A DNA stretch of 64,000 bases from Synanceia verrucosa (lineage: Eukaryota; Chordata; Actinopteri; Perciformes; Synanceiidae): positions 1,427,001 to 1,491,000 of the forward strand of contig CM056559.1 in NCBI GenBank assembly GCA_029721515.1, in the 5' to 3' direction. Position numbers and translations under genes: made by a program. Positions 49,895 to 61,941 of the stretch are shown here, piece by piece (position 1 is the stretch's first letter; each line of letters begins with the position of its first letter). The notes beneath the pieces are model-generated. The model saw only the letters and a list, made by a program, of their open reading frames with translations. It made no database searches and had not been told where the DNA came from.

Positions 49895-50975
49895 GTACAC
49901 ATATACTGTACTGTACTGTACTATACTATACTGTACTATACTATACTATACTATACTGTACTGTACTGTACTATACTGTACTGTACTATACTGTACTGTA
50001 CTGTACTGCTGCTGTACGATACTGTACTGTACTATACTATACTGTACTGTACTGTACTATACTGTACTGTACTGCACTGTACTGTACTGTACTATACTGT
50101 ACTATACTATACTGTACTATTCTATTCTTTACTGTACTGTACTGTACTGTACTTTACTGCACTATACCTTGCTGAAATGTACTATACTGCACTGTACTAT
50201 ACTTAACTGTACTATACTTTACTGTACTATACTATACTGTACTGTACTGTACTATACTGTACTATACTGTACTGTACTGTACTGTACTGCACTGTACTGT
50301 ACTGTACTATACTGCACTGTACTGTACTGTACTATACTGTACTATACTATACTGTACTGTACTGTACTATACTGTACTGTACTGTACTGTACTATACTGT
50401 ACTATACTTTACTGTACTATACTATTCTTTACTGTACTGTACTATACTATGATTTACTGTACTGTGCTGTACCATACTTTACTGCACTATACCTTACTGA
50501 AGTGTACTATACTGCACTGTACTATACTTAACTGTACTATACTTTACTGTACTATACTATTCTTTACTGTACTGTACTATACTATGATTTACTGTACTGT
50601 GCTGTACCATACTTTACTGTACTGTACTGTACTGTACTGTACTATACTGTACTATACTGTACTGTACTATACTGTACTGTACTGTACTATACTGCACTGT
50701 ACTGTACTGTACTATACTGTACTATACTATACTGTACTGTACTGTACTATACTATACTGTACTGTACTATACTGCTGCTGTACTATACTATACTATACTG
50801 TACTGTACTATACTGCTGCTGTACTATACTGTACTGTACTGTACTATACTATACTGTACTGCTGCTGTACTGTACTGTACTATACTATACTGTACTATAC
50901 TGTACTGTACCGTACTGCTGCTGTACTATACTGTACTATACTGTACTGTACTGTACTGTACTGCTGCTGTAGTTT
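49895..50975 (+). repeat. TACTG/TACTA pentanucleotide array
   Basis: More than 1 kb of 5-bp units (mostly ACTGT and ACTAT), broken by a few CTGCTG insertions (near 50010, 50770, 50815, 50860, 50920) and by TTTACTG and CTTACTGAA variants. Since 5 and 3 are coprime the array reads through several frames and produces open frames without stops, none of which is a real gene. Confidence 0.95.
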
Positions 50976-53740
50976 CACTTATGTAACATGTCGTCTTTCA
51001 GACCAAACAGTAGAACCTGGATGGTGCAGACTTTTTTTCTGTTTTTGCAGATGTTTGGCTCTTCACTGTGATATATTTCAGTCCATGAGTGCACCATATA
51101 TCTCCTCCAGCCTGCTCTCCATGACCTAATCCACACTAAATCACCCCTCAATGTAATAACTTCACATGGTTTTTCAGCTTTATGACGTCGGCTCTGCACA
51201 GAAACACATGCAGTCATGAGGAGAACAATGAAAACCAGGACTGTGGGAGGCCAGCTCAGACACAGCTGAAGGTTTTCATGACTCAGGCTGGTCGTACCAC
51301 GCTACCTGCTGAGTCATTGTTACCGGAAAGCATGGTTTGACATCTACTGGGACTTCCAGAACGCCTGCAGCAAAAATTTAAATTTATTTAAGTGAAATCA
51401 AGCACTAAAATAATCCAAATGATTGAGAACATTGTTAATATATTATTTGTTTTGTTTCTGTGTGACATGTAATTACATGAGATTACGTGACGCCATCACT
51501 CTGACTCATGAGGTGTTCATACTTAAACTGATGTGACTGTGTTTTAGTTTGTTTCATAACGTTTTCTTTCTGCTGTTTGCATTCAAACTTCAGAAATCAA
51601 GACAGTATAAATAAGAATCATGACGGTTTATTTTCTGCAGTAATACAAAACCCAGCGGAGGCTTACTTCCATCCCTGCAGAAAATCATGAGACCCATAAA
51701 CTAGACAAAATATGACATGTAAAAATAAAAATACAATAAAAATGGAATAGAAATTTAATAAATATAGAATAAAAGTTGAATAAAAGCATAAATTATAAAA
51801 AAAATAATGAAAATAGAATAAAAGTAAAAAGTAAAAAGACTACAGTTTGAATGAAAAATCGAGATTAATTATTAATAATTAATAATTAATAATTAGAGTA
51901 AAAATCGATTGAAATACAATAAAAGTAAAATCACTGAATAGAAATGGAATAAGTTGAGATGGATATGTACGCACTATAGATGACAAGTGATGCCACAGAG
52001 TAATCGAAAAGTAATGTAACTAGAAGTTTATCTAATTACTTTCAGCACTGAGTCATTTATCAAAGTAACACATTACCTTTTTAGCCAGTAATGTGTAATC
52101 TATTACTTTTTTTGAGTAACACTGCTGATTATCTGCACCTCAGCTGATGTTCCCTGCTTTCAGTAGGGAGTATTTAGTAAAGTTTGGAGGATCTGGAAAC
52201 AACACAGGTGTCTGACTGATGACGCTGATATGTTGACCTCTGACCTCTACAGCAGACTCATATTATAACCCTGAGGGGGTGTTGGAGGAGGTGGAGGAGG
52301 TGGAGGGGGGTTAGTCTTCTGGTAAATCACCTCACCAGACGCCCTCCTCACCTCCCAGTGCTCCCAGTAGCTCCAGTGCCTCCCTCTGTGTTGACAGTAA
52401 GCAGGAAGGTGAGATGAGTCCAGTGTTTGCTCTGCTGCTCCAGTTACAGGGGGGAGGGGAGGAGGACGCTGCTCAGCTCCTCCTCAGCTCCTCCTCAGCT
52501 CCTCCTCAGCACCTCCTCAGCTCCTCCTCAGCTCCTCCTCAGCACCTCCTCAGTAGGGCAGAGAAGTAGAAGACAGTAGAATCAGAGGAGGTAAACCTGT
52601 TCTAGCTGTGGGGTCTGTTGTTTAATTCACTTTCAGTCTGTTGCCTCTAATCATAAATTAAACTGAAAATATTACATATTACAGTCAATACATTACATTA
52701 TAAAATATACACTTCTACATAAACTATAAATATGATTTATCATTGTTATATATCATATTATATAACATATACTTCTGTATAAACAGTAAATATTATATAA
52801 TAATAATAATAATATAATAGTAATCTATGTGACTACATGGTTTATGTGAAATTGCATAATAGTTCTTTTCTGTAATAAAAGTGATCGAGCTTTGTGATGG
52901 TTTGTATGATGTCTCGTTTTTTGTGCGTTTCATTTTAAAAATTTCCACTTTCAGCTATTTTAACAAGGCTTTTCAAAATAAATTTCGGCCTTGACTCCAA
53001 ACAAGGTTTAGGCAACAAAAGCACTTAATTAGGAAAAGAGCATGGCCTAACATTAGTTAGGTTTAGGAAAAGATCGTGGTTGGATCAGTAATTCCACATA
53101 GTTTTATTACGTCCTAAACCTAAGTATGAGACAGTCGTACTGTTTATGGTGAAATTAACATATGTTTGACAGCTCTGTTTTGTCACCAACGCTTCAGTTT
53201 AACTGTAAATAGAAGATTTCTGTTTACGAGACAAATTACATGTTTTAAATTAATTTAGACTTTTTTTCTCACAAACCGTCATTTCGGTTGCAAACAGGAA
53301 ATGACAAAGTAAATTACCTTACACTGTCATAGTAAGTTTGACTGCATGTGTGAACAAAGAAAAAAGACTCAACTGCATAACAAAAAAAAGATAAAGTTCG
53401 ACAGTTTAGACAGAATATGACTTTTAGTGGAAAATGACGTAAAATAAGTATTTGTTTGGCAGCCATTCAACTCGCTGTATGTGTGTATTTTGTTATATTA
53501 TTTTATTAGTTTTTATTTGAATCTCAGGGAGTACCATCACAGTCTCGTTATAATGCTAATAAAAATCTTGAATCTCTCCTTATCTTAAAAAAACAGCATT
53601 CGCTTGAAGGGCTGGAAGGATGATAGAGTGAAATAAGACCAGAAGCATCGGGGGAAGGAAGGAAGGGAAAAAGATTTGTGTTGTTTGAAACGAGTCGATG
53701 TGGAGATTCAGTTTCAGACGTTACTTAAAAAATGTTCAGA
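50976..53740. other. Intergenic, no gene seen
   Basis: Upstream of the smtnl2 promoter. Contains ATTAATAATTAATAATT at 51868-51895, purine and CTCCTCAGC simple repeats at 52278-52560, and a copy of the dispersed CAAAATAAA/TTTAGGCAACAAAA motif at 52970-53110. No coding exon seen. Confidence 0.5.
52278..52560 (+). repeat. GGAGGTGGA tract and 12-bp CTCCTCAGC repeat
   Basis: GGAGGAGGTGGAGGAGGTGG at 52285-52305 is followed further on by about seven 12-bp units of GCTCCTCCTCAG / GCACCTCCTCAG at 52471-52555. Simple-sequence expansion; no gene. Confidence 0.85.
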
Positions 53741-53822
53741 CGTTGTTTCTTTCAAAATAAAAGCAGGGTTGAGAGGATAAAGGAGAGGAGTTGTTTCCAG
53801 TAGTTTACACAGTGCAGCAGGA

Positions 53823-53830
53823 TATAAAAG
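53823..53830 (+). promoter_or_regulatory. smtnl2: TATA box of smtnl2
   Basis: TATAAAAG, followed by GC-rich CCAGCCGGCCCGCC, lies 466 bp before the start codon at 54296. A transcription start near 53855 and a 5' UTR of about 440 nt are inferred. It is the only clear TATA box at a gene start in the window, which fits a tissue-restricted gene. Confidence 0.55.
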
Positions 53831-54295
53831 CCAGCCGGCCCGCCTCCTTCCCCTCCCCTCACATTTACTACTCTTTCCATGTTGTTTCTCCACCACCCCC
53901 TCCTCCTCCTCTTTTACTCCTCCCTTCCTCCTCCCAGAAGAGGAGTGATCAACCTGAGGAGAGTTTAAACAAACCAGAGAGCCGGCAGAGCTCACATTCA
54001 TCCAGCTGTTCAGCCCTGAGCAGAGGCAGGGCTTCACTGCAGGCTTCATCGAACTCTCAGTGTGTTAAGTTTAAGTTTGTAGCTGAAGGCTTCACTTGAC
54101 TTCACTTCACTGTCTTCCATATTTTAGTTAAGCAGCTGCATCATGTTTGTTGGGATCTTTTGAGAAAAGCCAAAGGTCAAGTCTCGGTGCTTTCAGAGCG
54201 TCTTGAAGCAGCAGGACGGAGCTGAAGGAGCGGACAGGATAAAACAAACACGACCTTTGGCCTTTAAACCCTGACTGAGGTCGGTGGCTGTTCGG

Positions 54296-54892
54296 ATGGA
54301 AGCCCCGACCCTGGCTGAGATGGGAGACTTGTGCCACCCCCGGTCCTCCTCTCTGGAGGGGGAGACGGTGTGTTCGGCTCTAGCCCGGTACGAGAACACC
54401 CTCCGGGACGCCATCAGGGAGATCCACGTGGATGTCGGTGCTTTCAAGCTCGGCGTGGAGCGTCGCCTGGAGGAGTCAGTCAACCTGAGCGGGCCTCTGG
54501 GACGGGCCGTGGTCCAGCTCCAGCAGGAGAACCGGCAGCTCAGGACCCAGCTGGAGGCCCTCACCCTGCAGGTGGAGCTCCTGAGCGGGATGACCTGTGA
54601 CAGGTGTGCCTCGCTCAGCAACGGCCACTGCAAGCATCACCTCAGTGACATTCAGGAGAACCACCAGGAGGTGAAGGTGAACGGGAAGAGCCAGGCTCTG
54701 CTCCACATCCAGCCCCAGAACCAAGGAAGCCTCAGCAGTCAGTCCAGTCCAGCATCCCCTCCACCCCCCAGCTCCAGCTCTCCTCCGGTGGGCTCCAGGG
54801 TTTCCTCCATGGTGACCGGTCCGCCGTCCAGCAGTCCGTCCACCGCTCGCTTCTCCAGCCGAGCCACGTTCTCCGTGTCCAGCAAGACCAAC
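54296..54892 (+). CDS. smtnl2: Smoothelin-like 2, first coding exon (199 aa, continues beyond window)
   Basis: SMTNL2 is a smoothelin-family protein with an N-terminal coiled coil and a C-terminal calponin-homology domain. Only the N-terminal exon is here. The ATG gives MEAPTLAEMGDL. Residues about 24-98 match the family's helical start, including ALARYENTLRDAIREIHVDV, SGPLGRAVVQLQQENRQL and ALTLQVELLSG. A Ser/Pro-rich stretch (about 145-185) precedes RFSSRATFSVSS (185-196), which corresponds to a RFASHATFSLS block in the human protein. The exon ends in phase 0 at the donor GTGAGT (54893). A cysteine/histidine cluster, CDRCASLSNGHCKHH (101-115), has no counterpart I recall in human SMTNL2. 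The remaining exons, with the CH domain, were not found in the last 9.1 kb and must lie downstream. An upstream in-frame GTG at 54284 is not taken as the start. Confidence 0.85.
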
Positions 54893-54979
54893 GTGAGTAC
54901 AGCAAGTCCATGGAGACCAGGTCTAGAGTCCTTTTTAGTTCAAGTCCTTCATCATCTAGTCACAGTTCAAAATATACTC

Positions 54980-55620
54980 ATTTTAATTTAGAGCTATCAT
55001 TTATTCATTACATTTAGATAACTCATTACATTTAGCATTAATTTATTACTGTTAGCTAACTATTTAAACCATTTGTTTGCTACTTTTAGCTCACTAATTA
55101 GGCCTACCATTTAACCAGCAGTGTTAGCTAACTATTAAAACTGTTTATTCAGTGTGTTTAACTATTTAAACCATTTATCAACTAATTTGAGCTAACAATT
55201 TACCATTTATCCATTAGCGTTAGCTAACTGTTTACCTTCATTTTATTACTGTTTTAGCTGTTTCAATCATTTATAATTATGTTTCCATTTATTCATGACT
55301 TTCAACTATTTAAATCATTCACACATTTAGCAAACTTTCATCGGTATATTTTCACTTTTAACTATGTAAAACATTTGTTTGCTACTCTTAGCTTAGTATT
55401 TACCATTTAGCTATTCATTTTAGCTAACTATTTACCTTACATTCATTATGTTTTGCTATCTATTTCAACCATTTATCTGTTAACTATTTATTTGTTATGG
55501 TTAGCTAACTGTTAACCATGCAGCCGCTACCTTTAGCTACCAATTTATCACACATTTATTACTCTTAGCTAACCATTTAGCGTTTAGCCAGAACAACGTA
55601 AGTATGTACCCTTTTTTTAA
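54980..55620 (+). repeat. Degenerate TTAGCTAAC / ATTTACCATTTA repeat
   Basis: Words such as GTTAGCTAACTATTTA, ACCATTTATTCATTA and TTTAGCTAAC recur about every 35-50 bp with heavy divergence, giving a decayed tandem array at the start of smtnl2 intron 1. Confidence 0.65.
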
Positions 55621-58600
55621 TAACTGACTGTTAACTACATATTCATTATGTTTAGCTAACTGTCACTAATTTTAACACGTAATATTCAGCTATAATAGTC
55701 TGACTCAATAAGTGAATATACTAATAATTGATCTTTTCCACATCAGTTAAGCTTCATCCTTTCATAAATCCCTCAGTAACTGCAGAAGTATCCAAGATCT
55801 CAGATAACCTGTAGTTTATATCCTCCTGGGTCGTTCAGTCGCTCTTGATTGATTTGTACTGAACCATCACGTCACGCTGCCAGAAACTTTCTAACATGGA
55901 TGGAAATTTAATAAACAACAGAAGAGTTAATCCAGTAAATGCGATGTAGTTTTCTGGGTCCGCTGTGGTAACGAGTCTTAAGCTGCTGTGGATTTGTGGA
56001 GGTGTCACTGCAGTTACACAATAACCCTCCACCGGGATGTTTAAGGATTTATGAAGTACGGTAATGTGAGTCGAGTCGGCTCCTGGGAGGTGAGGTTAGC
56101 GTGGTCGTGTGGTTTCCAACATGTGAAATGCAGCGTCTGGTCAGTCATTATCGTCCTCCTGGGTCCAGTTCTGGAGAATTTCACCTGAACGATTAATTGG
56201 TTTGAAAAGATGCAAACCACTGACATCAATTCACTCAGAAAGATGATATTTGTCTTATTATCAAGATTTGTTTTTATGTTTATGTCTGTGTTGCATCACA
56301 TTAATCACTGTTGATGGTGACCAGACAAGTTTTATGAGGTATTATCAGGAATAGTTTTTACTGTCTTTTTGGGGCGTTTCTCGTGGAAGTGCAGCAGATT
56401 TAGGCCTGAATTTGTTTCCTCCCTTGGCTTTTCTTGCTTCTGATGAAACCAAAAACATGAATCTCCTGGTTTCTATCTGTCAGTTGTTGATGAGCGTGCA
56501 GCGTTCATGGTCTTCTGTCTAAATATTTAGAAAAAACATTCACAAGCTAGTGACTTTCAACCCATTCTTAGATGATTGAATATACATGAATGTGTAACTC
56601 AGAATCTCACTCAGGAATTACAGGAATGGTGCCTTTTTGGTGCATTTCTGTTTAAAAAATGAATGCATTGTTTTACAGAAACCTCTTAAACACAGTCCTA
56701 TTTTCTCACACACTGTTCATAGCTTTATCTTAAAAAATACATTGTCAGTATAGTATATGAGCCGCACAGTTATGAAGGAGGAAGTAGAAAAACCCATGAA
56801 TGCTGCATAAAGAGGAAGTTGGGTTGAATTTGTGCGTCTAAAGAACACAAGACGATGGTGTTTGTGTCCCTCCTGAAAGCAGAGGTCAACTTTGATACAC
56901 TACTAGAGTGACGCTACTTCTGCTGTTATTTTAACACAAACCTCAATCTTTTCCCAAACCTAACTAGGGAGTTTTAGTCCCAAAAATTTCAAAACGTAAG
57001 TTATGCCACTTCAGGTTTGACGCAACCACTTCCTGTCTGGCATAACTTATCCGTAACGTAACCGCCAAAAGGTTGTCTAAACCGACCCAAATCTACATTT
57101 TCTTAAACCTAACTAAGATGAATGGAAATGGATGCTGTATGTTTGTACAAAAATAAGGACTATATTTCATAAGGTTTCATGTTGAATGGTGACACTTTTA
57201 CCTCAATTAGCTCAAACCTAGTTCTCTGTTTCTGTGCTGTAGTTCCTTGTAACTTTAAATAAAATCAGCTTCTATCGAGGGATTTTCAGACTTCCTGTGT
57301 CAATCAGCACTGAATTTTATCCTCTGTTATAATTTATGACCTAAAGTTAACGGTGACACCAAAGACATGAAATCACATGTCAAAGTGTTTTGCTTTACAA
57401 GGACCTCAAAGCCACAGTGGTTAAGTTGAATGGCAGGAGGAAGTCTACAGACATGTTCTTTACTTCCAGAGCGCTTCGTCCTGCTGTGGAAAGCATGACA
57501 TTTATGATAGATTTCCTTTTTATTTGGAGCAGAGTTGTTTCTCCTGTAAAGCTTTGTGTTTTGTCTTGTCTTTCCTCATAAGAAAAACTTGCCAACAAAA
57601 TGATTGTTTTTTTTTTTTAGCAGACAAAACTTTCACAAGCAAAACTTTTTGATTTGCATGAATACATTTACATACAAGTGTATTTACTTACAATAACACT
57701 GCATATCTGTTTGCATAATAAAGTCATACATGCAGACATACTACCACTATCCAAAGTCTTGCACGTTACGCTACATGCATGCATGCACAGTCATGCATCT
57801 ATAGATACAAAAAACATGCATGTACACGCAGTCGTTATGCAAATCACTGGTCTTCCTGTATCTGTAATTACCCAACTATGTGGTGGATACAACCAGAGGA
57901 ATTTTATCTTCTGTGAAATCATGTGGTCAGAGCGAAACAACACAAGGCTACCTTTGTTTCTGCTGTGGGAGATCCCCCGCTGGCAGCCAAACACGCCTCT
58001 GCAAAAACACAGAGGTCGCATCAAACGCCAGGAAACGCTGCGAAATCACCTGGGAAGGTGCGCTGCCTCTCTGCTCACATCATGGTGGCTACCTGCCACA
58101 TAAAGTTCAGACAGGCCTGATCCATACTGACAGTTCATGGCTCGACTCCAAGGCGAAGCTGTCATGTGCCAGACAGATGTGTACAGGTGTGTTTCCAGCT
58201 GTTTCTGAGCACCTTCACTGCGAAAACACACCTGCAGCAGGTCGTACCTGCTTCGACTTTCTACTGAGACATCAAATGAAAGATCTGGTGCTTTTTCCAC
58301 CAGCAGAAGTCAGTTTCAGTACGTTTTCTTATTCTTCTTTCTCGTCACTGTCGCTTTAAGATTAGGCAATAAAACAACAATAGTTAGGTTTAGGGAAATA
58401 AAAACTTGTCCAAAATAGAAAGTTGTCGTCCTCTTAGGAGCGTGAAGACTGTTGTTGACTGACGTCAACATCCACTGTCTCCAGTCTGACGGCTTGTTAA
58501 AGAAGTTAAAAGCTTCACAAAAGCATGAATACCCTCCTGGTTTTATATTATAAGTTAATGGAAACCGTACATCAGTGTGTTTCACTGATATTAAACGAGG

Positions 58601-59649
58601 CCGTTCAATTCTGCCTCCATTGACAAAAACCATGATGACTAATGTTTTGCAATATTTGGCAAAGTCGTCATAATGTGTTTCTGACTCAGTTCATTGGAAT
58701 TCGCATAAAAATACTTGAATGGAAACCCAGCTGAGAGTGTAATTTCCCATCTGGAGGGTTTTCTGAGGTCCATAAAGAGGCAGCTGTGTGGCTCTCTTCT
58801 ATCCTCTGATGCTTCTGGGCAACAGGAATTAGTCTGGATTAGGATTAGGACAACAATGCCTTTTCTTCCTTCATAAACTGGCGACGATCGTTGCCAATTT
58901 CCTGCACTGAAGCAGCCGTTTCAATGGGCCGCTGTGTGGGTTCTTGTGCTTCATTGGGAACACACTGAGTGTGGAAGGATTACAGGATCTTTGACTCATG
59001 TTTAACCACAGACTGGTGTTTTTTTTTTAAAAAGCAGACAAGCTGTGCAGATAAAATTTGATCATTTTACATTTAGTAATGGGTAACTTTTATGTTTTTC
59101 AGCCTCAGATTCCCAAGACATGAGTCTGGTGTGCAAAGATCGTAAAATGAGAGGATTCATGCAACATGTTTTTTTTTTCAAACCTCACTTTGAAAACAAA
59201 CATTAAAAGTTTTCTATTATTATGTCAATGTGAATTTTTCACAGGAAACTAAAAACTCATTTTTAAAAAACAAAAATACATAAATAACATAATCACTGCC
59301 ACATTTCTTCATCGTTACTGTTCTTTTTCTGTCATAAAAACACTTAAGTTCTCCTTCTTTTCCACAACATGTGTTTGTATATTAACAGATGAACCAGTCA
59401 GATCAGTGAGGTCAGAGGGTTATCTGAGACTGGGTGCGCTTGATTCATGGCTCAATACAGCATTTGCATCACGTGTTATGTAAGAGGTGAATTCTTGAGA
59501 TATGAAATTTGAGCTTTGGCCAGGTCAGGAGCATTTAATTTTGAAGATATTTGTACACTACGTGAGAAAACCATGGAAACCAAGGTTTTCTTGTAAAATC
59601 AAATCTGAGGGACTTTTTAATCCCTCAGATTTGAGATTCCATCATTCGT

Positions 59650-60005
59650 ACATTCATTTATTAATCCATCCATCCATTCATTTATTAATCATCTATCCAT
59701 CCATCCTCCATCCATCCATTCATCCATCCATCCATCCTTTATCCATCCTTAATCCACCCATTCATTTATTAATCCATCCATCCATACACCCATCCATCAT
59801 CCATCCTTCATCCATCCATTCATTTATTAATCCATCCATCCATCCATTCATTTATTAATCCATCCATCCATCCATCCATTTATTAATCCATCCATCCATC
59901 CATCCATCCATCCAGCCATCCATCCATCCATTCATTCATTAATCCATCCATCCATTCATTTATTAATCCATCCATCCATTCATTTATTAATCCATCCATC
60001 CATGG
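59650..60005 (+). repeat. (CATC)n microsatellite with CATTTATTAAT interludes
   Basis: CATC/CATT tetranucleotide units alternate with TTCATTTATTAATC to form a compound ~25-45-bp period. Reads as a Pro/Ile/His/Ser open frame, which is an artefact. Confidence 0.95.
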
Positions 60006-61099
60006 ACTCCTTGTGCTTCACCCTTCCCCCACTCTCCCCTCAGAGGCTGGATTCCTGCCCCCCTCCATGTGTCTATTAATACTCCATGAACCAGACACAG
60101 AGCAGATCACTGGATGTTGACTAAAATTCAGCGTTATGAACTGACTTTATGAATTATGAATTCTGTTCCACCAAACTTTACTCCAAACATCAGCTGTTCC
60201 CTGCCTCTCTGTCTGTTGTTAACTTGTGGTTTGGCATTTACAAACTACTCATCGAGGCCTTTTTGAAAGGCTGTATGGAAATTCTTTGGTACTGATGCTT
60301 TAAAATAGATTTGGACTGATATGGTAGAAAGCAGCTGAGGAGGGAAAGAAAATGTGTGCATGCTGGGGGTTTATCGGAGGTATGCGACCACTCCCCGGCT
60401 CTCTTAATGACTTCCAGACAATAGACCATGTTCCCGTCATCATCTCTGTGGAAACAGGTTAATAACTGACTGGCTCAGCTCCTCGCTGCCCTCTGGAACC
60501 AGTGAGCCTTACTGGAAGTACATCTTCAGGTTATCTTTTCATGGCAATGCTTCACTTTATTTCATTTCGCTGCTCAGATCCAGAGTTTCAGAATAATGCC
60601 CAGAAGGGACGGGAAGGAAAATTAATTTTAGAGGTTGGGTGACACCTCATGGGGTTTCCTGGAGCTTTCAGGTTTTGTCAGACATTAAGTCTCCCACCAT
60701 GGGAGGGTGACCCTGATATATAACTACACGTCTGGAGGTTCAGGATAAGTGGGAACACGACCCAGAGTTAATCTATATGCCTGTCAATCACTGCCAGGAA
60801 TCATGGCACAGATATTTCCATAACATAATGAAAAATATTTCCACAACATAATGAAACAACCCTGCTGTATCCTCTTAATATTTTAAGAAAAGTTTGTTTT
60901 CTTTTGAACGTCCGGTGTCACTTCAAACCACTTAGTTTGGTTAAGATTGTTTTGGTCAGGTTTGGGTAAGAAACCTACTTAGTTAGGTGGTTTAGGTTAA
61001 AATAAGTGATGTACAGACATTATGAGACAGATCACACAGCCTCCTCTGTACTCTCTATACTGGGGAAAAACAAATCTGAGAAGTGACACCTCAAACTTT

Positions 61100-61560
61100 C
61101 ATGTCTATCAGCCAGCAGGGGGCGACTAAACTAAGTCTAATAGAAAATGATCCTCCTCCTCTCTCATTTATTCCCTCAGGAAACTGTAAACATGAGTTTA
61201 TGGCCTCAGTCTCTAGTTTCTAGTCTTCTTCACACAGAATGATCTTCATTTAGTAAATTATGGTCCAATTTAGAGTCAAACCTTAATCTAATGTCTTAAT
61301 AATGTCTCTACATTCCGAATCAACATGCCATTGGTCAATTTAAATTTGACAGGTCGTTACCACGGCAACGTCCAGCCTAGTTTAAACCCTTTCACAGTGT
61401 GTTTTCGGTTTAATTACAGCACTTTTGGTCACTTAGAAATGTTAGTGTTCAGCTGTACTTCGCTCCACCCTCTTATGTCCGTTATGGCTGCAAACAACCA
61501 AGATGGCGACGGCCACAATGCAGAGCTTCAAAACAGCAGCCCACAAACGACCGGGTGACG
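61100..61560 (+). repeat. Dispersed repeat copy 3
   Basis: Shares with 31850-32300 the words CAGCAGGGGGCGACTAAAC, TTTATTCCCTCAGGAAAC, TCTCTAGTTTCTAGTC, TAAATTATGGTCCAATTTAG, GACAGGTCGTTACCACGGC and CAACCAAGATGGCGACGGCC. The most complete of the three copies. Confidence 0.75.
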
Positions 61561-61874
61561 TCACCACCATCCAGGGTAGTCAGCTTCAGAAATGGAAGCG
61601 AAAGAGGAGGTTTTCCAGACGGTCTGTATTCCCCGACCTCTCACCTCCCAGAGGTCAACATGTCAGACTCCCTCCCTTCATCCTGCCTCACGAGCAGGAA
61701 CTGAGGAGGAGGAGGGAGGATGAGGAAGATGGGGAGTCTCTCTCTCTTTCTATTGTTGCCACATGTTAGAGTGAAGCGTCATAGACAGTGAAAAATGATC
61801 CTTTCCCCCACAGCTAGTCCGACCGATTCCTCACAGAAACGGTTTTTCTTTTGACTTGGGGGAGTTGATATGAG

Positions 61875-61875
<1 letters not shown>

Positions 61876-61936
<61 letters not shown>
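61876..61936. repeat. (AT)n microsatellite
   Basis: Uninterrupted AT dinucleotide run of about 60 bp in smtnl2 intron 1. Confidence 0.97.

Positions 61937-61941
<5 letters not shown>

Noticed and set aside
49886..51129. Open frames of 106, 120 and 226 codons with a repeating CTVLYCTILYYT pattern
   Set aside because: Pentamer array that lacks stop codons in these frames; not a gene.
57880..58359. 159-codon frame and its neighbours as a possible smtnl2 exon 2
   Set aside because: No similarity to the smoothelin family, no consistent splice sites in phase 0; frames overlap on both strands.
61503..61769. 88-codon frame starting MATATMQSF
   Set aside because: Starts inside dispersed repeat copy 3. 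No smtnl2 similarity or flanking splice signals.
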